From assembly GCF_900095205.1 (NCBI RefSeq), contig NZ_LT606951.1, positions 1,302,001 through 1,366,000 of the forward strand: 64,000 nt of DNA. Direction: 5' to 3'. A program made the position numbers and the translations under genes. This document shows, piece after piece, positions 58,432-64,000 of the stretch (its first letter is position 1; the number at the start of each line of letters is the position of its first letter). The DNA comes from Polynucleobacter necessarius (GTDB taxonomy: Bacteria > Pseudomonadota > Gammaproteobacteria > Burkholderiales > Burkholderiaceae). The notes beneath the pieces are model-generated. The model ran no database searches and was not told the DNA's origin. It saw nothing but the letters and a program-made list of their open reading frames with translations.

Positions 58432-58510
58432 ATTTTTTACCGCATTAAGTTAACTAAAGGGCCTCATGAGATCTAAAAGCCTAAAACACGATGTTACAGG
58501 ATGAGCTGAC

Positions 58511-58539
58511 CCACCCTAGATGCTTCTGCACTAGGGTGG
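58511..58539. repeat. inverted repeat near the coxL 3' end
   Basis: CCACCCTAG (58511-58519) and CTAGGGTGG (58531-58539) pair perfectly across an 11-base loop, 19 bases past the coxL stop on the minus strand. There is no T run, so a Rho-dependent stop or an mRNA-stabilising hairpin is more likely than an intrinsic terminator. Confidence 0.55.
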
Positions 58540-58557
58540 TCTGGAACGAAGTGAAGA

Positions 58558-60959
58558 CTAGATTTTCTGAAGAGCCCGCAGAATCTTTTCGCAGGTAATT
58601 GGCTGGTTAAAGACGGCTGTATTGAATAGGGCTAAAGCGTCATTAATCGCATTTTGTACCGCTCCAGGCGCACCCGCTGTCCCAGCCTCGCCAGCTCCCT
58701 TAGCGCCTAATTTTGAATTGGGTTGGGGTTTCTACGTGAGCCACTTCAATATCTGGCATCTCGTTTGCCATTGGTACCAAAATAGTCAGCCATGCTGCCA
58801 TTACGCAGCAAACCATTCTCATCGTACAAACACTCTTCAAACAAGACGCCGCCAATACCTTGAACAATTGCACCGCGCACTTGTTCATTGACTAACATTG
58901 GATTAATCACCCGACCACAGTCTTCTACGGCCCAATGTTTAAGTAACTTCACAAAGCCTGTGTCAGGATCCACTTCTACATACGAAGCTTGTACGCCATT
59001 AGTAAAGATGAATGGGTATTCTTTTTGAGTGTAATGACGTGTCACCATTAAGTCAGCTGAAAAACCTGGCGGCAAAGTATCTGTTCGGAAGTAACCAATT
59101 CTTCCCACTTCACTGAATGGCAATAGTTGCTCTCCAGTTGCTTTATCCAAAATATGACCACGACGCACAATGAGGTCGGCAACTGGTCGATTTAATATCG
59201 CGCTTGCGAGTTTAATAATGTTTTCCTGCAAAGCTTGCGAAGCCAAAAGAACAGCTTCGCCGCCAACCTCAGCGCCACGGGACGCCCATGTTCCACCACC
59301 GCATGGCGTGACATCCGTATCTCCAGTAACAACCCGTACTCGATCAATAGAAACGCCGACAGCATCAGCAACAATTTGAGTGTAAATACCTTCGGTACCT
59401 TGCCCTTGCTCACCAACACCAACTAATACCGAAACCCACACCACTTGGGTCCATGCGAACGATCGCCCCATCCTGAGAGGCAATGCGCGCACCACCGACT
59501 CCATAAAAAGCAGGACTTGGATTGGTTAACTCAATTAAGGTGGCAAAACTAATGCCACGATAAATTCCCTGCTTGCGGAGTTCAGCCTGCTCTTTACGCA
59601 AGGCAGAATAGTCCATCATCTTTTCAATAGTTCTCAAACATTGTTCATGCGATAACACCTCTAACCTGATGCCAGATATTCCAAGGTAAGGGTAGGCGTC
59701 ATCAGGAATAACGTTACGTTTGCGAAATTCCAGAGGATCCATCTGCAATTTTTGTGCGGCCAAATCAATCAAACCTTCGGTAACAGCGCAAGCAATCGGA
59801 TGACCTACCCCACGGTACTGACATGTAGGTGTTTTATTCTGGAACACGACATTTAAATGCGCACGATAGTTTTGATGCTTGTAGGGTCCACCCACTAAAT
59901 TCACCACTTGATTACCTTCGATTGCGCTTGTTCTTGGGAACATGGAATATGGGCCAATTGCAGTCAAATCATCAATCTCAAAGGCCAAGATATCACCAGC
60001 CTTATTGGCGGCAATCCGACCTTTAATACGATGCTTGCGCGCATGAATATCACTCGTAAAGGATTCGAGGCGGTCAGCAACAAACTTCACTGGACGCTCA
60101 AGCATCATCGCCAGCCCTACGGTTGCAAAATCATCAGGATAAGCATGAACCTTAATGCCGAATGAGCCACCCACATCCTTACAAATGACATGTACATCCG
60201 ATTCTGATAATCCAAACTGACGGCAATATAAATCTTGCATCATATTATGCGGTGCTTGTTGTGAGTGATATACTGTCAAGCGACAATCGCCTGGGTTGTA
60301 ATCCGCAATTTGACAACGTGGCTCTAGTGTCACTCCGGTATGTCGCCCAAATCCAAAAGTAGCTTCTGCGACGACATCGGCAGTTGCAAACACCTCATCC
60401 ACATTACCTACATCTAAGGTACGGGTGAAACACAAATTGTCGCCAAGTTCTGGATGAATAACAGGGGTATCCACATCTAACGCAATCTCCATTGAAACCA
60501 CGGCAGGCAATTCTTCCCGCTCCACATCAATATGTTGCAAGGCATCTTCTGCTTGCGCTCTAGTTTCAGCCACTACCGTCACTACTGGCTCACCCTGCCA
60601 ACAAGCGCGTTCGATCACCAAAGCATGCTGAGAGGTGCTGACTTCATGCCAGCCAAATGTCCTAAAGTGGCAACCCATGGCTTACAAATCTTTGCCATTT
60701 GCACACCATCAACAACTGCGAGTACCCCAGGCATCTTGCTTGCGTGTTCAGTATGAATTTTGCCGATTCTCATGTGTGCTACTGGGGATCGCCAGAACAC
60801 TACATAAGCCATACGTGGCAATTGAATATCGTCAATATATGTACCTTGACCCTCAAGCAAACGACGAGCGCCATGCCTAGGTTCGCTATGCCCGATATAA
60901 CGCTGATCGTTTGTTACTGAATCAAGCGCCATTCCCTTTAAATCACTTGACTTATTCAT
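58558..60959 (-). pseudogene. molybdopterin-binding large subunit of a CoxL-type hydroxylase, frameshifted
   Basis: Large subunit (about 790 codons) of the xanthine dehydrogenase/aerobic CO dehydrogenase superfamily, oxidising an aromatic or aldehyde-type substrate with a Mo cofactor. ATG 60959; RHGARRLLEGQGTYIDDIQ, SVFGIKVHAYPDDF-like GGSFGIKVHAYP, EKPTCQYRGVGHPIA and GVGEQGQGTEGIYTQI are present. Frame changes near 60650, 59440 and 58740-58720; the last part ends CEKILRALQKI. No CO dehydrogenase signature VAYRCSFR was seen, so the substrate is not CO. Confidence 0.85.
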
Positions 60960-60979
60960 AATATGATCTCCTTCACACT

Positions 60980-61489
60980 CTAAGCGTAAGTAACTATAGG
61001 TTTAATAGTTTGGCCTTTTGCGCGCGCATCTAACACTGCAACAATCGCGTCGACTATCGAGTGATAGCCAGTGCAACGGCAATAATTTCCGGATATCCAT
61101 TCATGCACTTGCTCACGAGTTGCCTTGGGTTGCTTTTCGATGAGCTCTGCTGCTGCCAACAACATTCCTGATGAGCAGAAGCCGCACTGCATTGCGTTAT
61201 GCCGCATAAAAGACTCTTGAAGGTCTGCTAGCACACCATTTTTGGTTAAGCCCTCAACCGTCTCAACCACTTTCCCATCGGCTTGAACAGCCAAAAACAG
61301 GCACCCGCGGATAATTTGCCCATCCACCTTGACGGTACAGGCGCCACATGCACCTTGCTCACAGCCCAAGTGCGGTCCTTTTAAATGCAGATCTTCACGC
61401 AAGAAATCCACTAGATGCTTGCGAGCCTCAATCTCTGCGTTCACAAGCCGACCGTTTACGGTCATTGAAATTTTTTTCTTCAAACTCAT
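60980..61489 (-). CDS. 2Fe-2S small subunit of a CoxS-type molybdenum hydroxylase
   Basis: Iron-sulphur subunit of the hydroxylase, 169 residues, with plant-type [2Fe-2S] ligands C43, C48, C51 and C63 (LGCEQGACGACTV...RGC) and a second cluster from CGFCSSG and NYCRCTGY. Start ATG 61489 after GGAG; the frame extends further upstream but that part overlaps the coxM end and lacks family similarity. Intact, yet its two partner subunits are broken, so it is likely unused and on the way to decay. Confidence 0.9.
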   Translation of the reverse strand: MSLKKKISMTVNGRLVNAEIEARKHLVDFLREDLHLKGPHLGCEQGACGACTVKVDGQIIRGCLFLAVQADGKVVETVEGLTKNGVLADLQESFMRHNAMQCGFCSSGMLLAAAELIEKQPKATREQVHEWISGNYCRCTGYHSIVDAIVAVLDARAKGQTIKPIVTYA

Positions 61490-61532
61490 ACTGATCTCCG
61501 AATTTTTCTGCCGATGTTTTATTGATTGCGTT

Positions 61533-62340
61533 TTAAGCAACCACCTGCTTGAGTCCACGCTCAAGCAGTACACCAATTTAAATGCTGTTTAGCTTCTGCG
61601 CTATTTGTAATATCTGCGATGACTTCAATTTCATCCCGCGCAGTAGCTACAGCTTTAGCAATCAATTCATCATTTAACTTTTGGCCATTCACTATCTCTT
61701 GGGCCTGTGTTGCCATTACTGGAGTGGCGCCCACTGAAAAGAATGTGAATGCACAATGATCGAGAACATCGCCTTGCTTTTGTGCAACCGCTGCCAAACC
61801 AGCAACTGCATAGTCGCCATGACGTCTAGCTAACTCATGAAAATAGAAAACTGCTTGTTAACTAGCAAGGGGAATCTCAGTAGCCACCAGAATTTCATCA
61901 GGCTCGAGAGAGGTCGTGTATAGATCAATAAAAAAGTCTTTTGCAAAAATTCTGCGCCCACCTGCTGGGCCATGAATAATCATGGTGGCTTGCAAAGTTA
62001 AGCTACAAGCAGGCCATTCAGCGGCGGGATCTCCATAGGCTAGCGAACCTCCCCAAGTTCCTAGGTTACGAATAGCACGATGGGCAATGTGTGGCGCAGC
62101 CGCTTTTAAGAGTGGTGCATGTTTTGCCACTAATTCTGAATCTTCAATTTCTGTGTGGGTCACCAATGCGCCAATCCACAATTGATCACCAACTGCCGTG
62201 ATGCCTTGTAGTTCTTTTAAATCCGTAATATCAATTAAAACGCTCGGTTCAGATAAGCGCATATTTAATGTAGCCAACAGAGTCTGTCCGCCGGCTATCA
62301 GGCGCGCATTATCACCCCCCTGCTCAAGGAGAGCTTTCCG
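61533..62340 (-). pseudogene. FAD-binding medium subunit (CoxM-type), 5' deleted and frameshifted
   Basis: FAD subunit of the hydroxylase. It starts abruptly at about 62340 with LEQGGDNARLIAGGQTLLATL (FAD-binding), then GTWGGSLAYGDPAAEWPA; the first ~20 residues and start codon are missing. A stop and frame change at 61858-61797 precede AVAQKQGDVLDHCAFTFF, and a last one-base shift at about 61575 gives HLIGVLLERGLKQVVA. The missing 5' end coincides with the missing 5' end of the divergent monooxygenase gene. Confidence 0.83.
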
Positions 62341-63263
62341 AACGAGCGCTATCTGCAAGGTAAGGCAGTAAAAACGGTGACTCAAGACGCAAAAAACGTT
62401 CAAGTGCAGTGCGAAGATGGCAGCCTCTTTGAAGCAGAGCTCCTCATTGCTTCGGATGGCATTCGCCCAGCAGTAAGAGCTCAAGTCGCCCCACAGATTC
62501 AGCCTGAGTATGCTGGGTATATAGCATGGCGCGGTGTATGTGATGAGGCCTGCTTATCGAATTACACGCTCGAGACGCTCTTTAACTATTTTGGCTTCTG
62601 CTTACCAAATAGAGAGCAGATGTTGGGCTACCCCGTCGCTGGATCAGGTAACGATACCCGCCCAGGAAAACGTCACTATAACTTCGTTTGGTACCGCCCT
62701 GCTTCTGAGCATGAAGAGCTGGTCAACCTACTGACAGATAACGATGGGCATTTTTATCCCACCGGGATTCCGCCACTCAAAGTTTCATGGAAAAACATCT
62801 CTCACATGCGCAAAGTAGCGCAAGATATCTTGGCGCCACAATATGCAGAGATACTTGAAAAGACAGCAGCTCTTTTTTTCAAGCCATCTATGATGTGCGC
62901 TCGGAAGAAATTGTGTTTGGCAGAATCGCCTTAATGGGTGATGCTGCATTTGTTGGTAGGCCGCATGTGGGAATGGGTGTCACCAAGGCTGGAGACGAGG
63001 CCATGTCCCTTACTCGACATATTGCTGAGTTTGGCGCCACTCCAGATGCCTTAAATGCCTATGGAAATGAGCATCTCAAACTCGACCAACAGGTAGTTGC
63101 AAGAGCCCAATATTTGAGACGCTATATGCAAGCACAGGGCAGTAAAGGTATTAGGGATTCCGATGACCTGAAAAAAAATGCCAACACAGTCATGGCGGAA
63201 ACCGCCATTGATCTGAGCGAGCTATTGGCTCAAGGGAAAGCAGTGCCTGAATCCGTACATTAA
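62333..63263 (+). pseudogene. FAD-dependent aromatic monooxygenase, 5' deleted and frameshifted
   Basis: Remains of a flavoprotein hydroxylase (UbiH/2,6-dihydroxypyridine 3-monooxygenase-like), lacking about the first 110 residues with the GxGxxG FAD motif. It begins in mid-frame with FPNERYLQGKAVKTV, continues ELLIASDGIRPAVRAQV (DG motif) and GFCLPNREQMLGYPVAG. After a frameshift near 62875 it has IALMGDAAFVGRPHVGMGVTKAGDEA (GD motif, FAD ribose) and ends AVPESVH. It is adjacent to the truncated coxM on the other strand. Confidence 0.83.
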
Positions 63264-63339
63264 AAAGCGCATTCAGTTAAGATTTGAAAAAAACTAAAAG
63301 CATTCTTATTTAACAAGGTTTTATATGGAGGAGACAACC

Positions 63340-64000
63340 ATGAAACAAAAAGTAACGAATCAAACTAGACGCCAGATGTTAATTGGTGGAGCTGCAGTAG
63401 CAAGCACCCCACATTTGGTTAAATGTTGCAAATGCTCAAGCCAATACCATTAAGATTGGCTTTCCAACTGCGTTAACCGGTCCATTTTCTGCAGAAGCAC
63501 AAGACCAAGTGAAGGCTGCTGAATTAGCCATTAAAGAATTTAACGACGCTGGTGGCTTTAATGGACGTAAAGCAGAACTATTGGTGCGCGATGACAAGCT
63601 CAATCCTGGTGAAGCAGCTACACGTACTTTAGAGTTAATCGAAAAAGATAAAGTGAACTTTGTTGTAGGCTCATTCTCTGCTGCAACACAACTTTCAATC
63701 AATGCTGTTTGTAAAGAACGTAAGGTACTCTTTAATTCCATCAGTCAATCTGATGCAATCAATGAAGCAAAAGACTGGAGCATTTATACATTCCACGAAG
63801 CGCTGAACCCGACGATGACTGCTGGTGCTGTGGCCCGCTATTCCATTCCGCATTTTGGTAAAAAAATTGTCTTCCTTACAGCCGATTACGCCTACGGTCA
63901 TGAGATGGTGCGCGCATTTGAACGTGCTGGGAAAGAACTGGGAGCCACCACCCTAGCCGATATCCGTCATCCATTAGGCGCATCGGATTACTCCGCTTTC
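63340..64000 (+). pseudogene. branched-chain-amino-acid-type ABC substrate-binding protein, frameshift, runs off window
   Basis: Periplasmic binding protein (Peripla_BP_6 type, LivJ-like) probably for aromatic or amino-acid-like substrates. ATG 63340 after GGAGGAG; a Tat-like leader QTRRQMLIGGAAVAS; a frameshift near 63415-63425; then NVANAQANTIKIGFPTALTGPFSAEAQD, AAELAIKEFNDAGGFNGR, VNFVVGSFSAATQL, IVFLTADYAYGHEMVRAF. Open to the window edge, so the C-terminal lobe is unseen. The single lesion lies in the leader and would block export. Confidence 0.78.

Noticed and set aside
58511..58539. Intrinsic terminator after coxL
   Set aside because: The stem is good but the loop is 11 bases and no T run follows on either strand; listed only as an inverted repeat.
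62340..62484. N-terminal extension of coxM up to 62484
   Set aside because: That stretch is the antisense of the monooxygenase coding sequence and has no similarity to CoxM N-termini; the frame is open by chance across the deletion junction.
1..64000. A non-standard genetic code (TGA or TAG read as amino acid)
   Set aside because: Several in-frame TGA/TAG fall at Trp/Gln positions, but intact genes end normally at TGA (for example 952-954 and the feoA stop) and most lesions are frameshifts, which recoding cannot explain.
1..64000. All frameshifts being sequencing errors
   Set aside because: Possible for single homopolymer cases, but internal deletions (modA, FAH, TerC, coxM/monooxygenase), nonsense substitutions and loss of rubredoxin Cys ligands are not homopolymer errors.
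1..64000. tRNA or rRNA genes
   Set aside because: I looked for T-arm-like GTTCRANYC segments with matching acceptor stems and saw none convincing; a covariance-model scan would be decisive.

Overview
The window looks like a chromosome segment of a betaproteobacterium of the Burkholderiaceae, most likely Polynucleobacter or a close relative. The grounds are gene content and order: rho followed by a type B L31 gene, several tripartite-tricarboxylate (Bug/TctC) receptors, the lpoB-ycfL-COG3014 lipoprotein set, DUF5993-dsbB, feoAB, and moderate to low GC. No database search was possible, so the genus is an inference. The dominant feature is gene decay. By my count well over half of the recognisable genes are broken by frameshifts, in-frame stops, internal deletions or lost catalytic residues. 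Housekeeping genes (rho, rpmE, trxA, sodB, oxyR, feoAB, selD, dsbB) are intact. This fits a recent obligate symbiont such as the Polynucleobacter symbionts of the ciliate Euplotes. Some single-base homopolymer indels could instead be sequencing errors, but the nonsense codons, deletions and lost metal ligands argue that much of the decay is real.

Layout. 1-4 kb: an AddA/AddB-like helicase-nuclease pair on the minus strand (AddA runs off the edge). 4-8.3 kb: trxA, rho, rpmE and a membrane glycosyltransferase, all intact. 8.3-15.5 kb: a broken MATE exporter, a lipoprotein cluster around intact lpoB (its neighbours ycfL, a CsgG/LpoB-like gene and COG3014 are all frameshifted), a broken Bug receptor, then intact DUF5993-dsbB. 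15.6-22.8 kb: enoyl-CoA hydratase, several pseudogenes, an outer membrane protein, and feoAB with an upstream Fur box, then paiB. 22.8-26.3 kb: a molybdate/tungstate uptake and sensing cluster (modA, a ModE-like regulator, two tupA-like genes, a Mop domain) in which every gene is broken.

26.4-33.2 kb: mostly intact small enzymes (GNAT, thioesterase, thiol dioxygenase, TlpA, selD), with a broken DEAD-box helicase and a broken transglutaminase. 33.2-43.8 kb: almost wholly pseudogenes, including a chimeric deletion scar (DUF1330 plus a Bug-receptor tail) and a TerC fragment. 43.9-45.7 kb: intact NAD(P)HX dehydratase and an EamA transporter. 45.7-53.1 kb: a Lys/Ala repeat protein, an aminotransferase, lactate dehydrogenase, cytochrome b561 and an old yellow enzyme, all interrupted, several by a single nonsense codon. 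53.2-57.5 kb: an oxidative-stress block with oxyR divergent from rubrerythrin (operator-like inverted repeat between them), a destroyed rubredoxin and rubredoxin reductase, and intact sodB. 57.6-64 kb: a broken 3-hydroxybutyrate dehydrogenase, a CoxMSL-type molybdenum hydroxylase in which only the 2Fe-2S subunit is intact, a monooxygenase joined to coxM by a deletion that removed both 5' ends, and the start of an ABC substrate-binding gene.

The losses are correlated. Molybdenum/tungsten uptake and a molybdenum enzyme are decaying together, as are organic-acid receptors and organic-acid catabolism. Iron uptake, superoxide/peroxide defence and information processing are kept. I saw no tRNA or rRNA genes, CRISPR arrays, insertion sequences or prophage.
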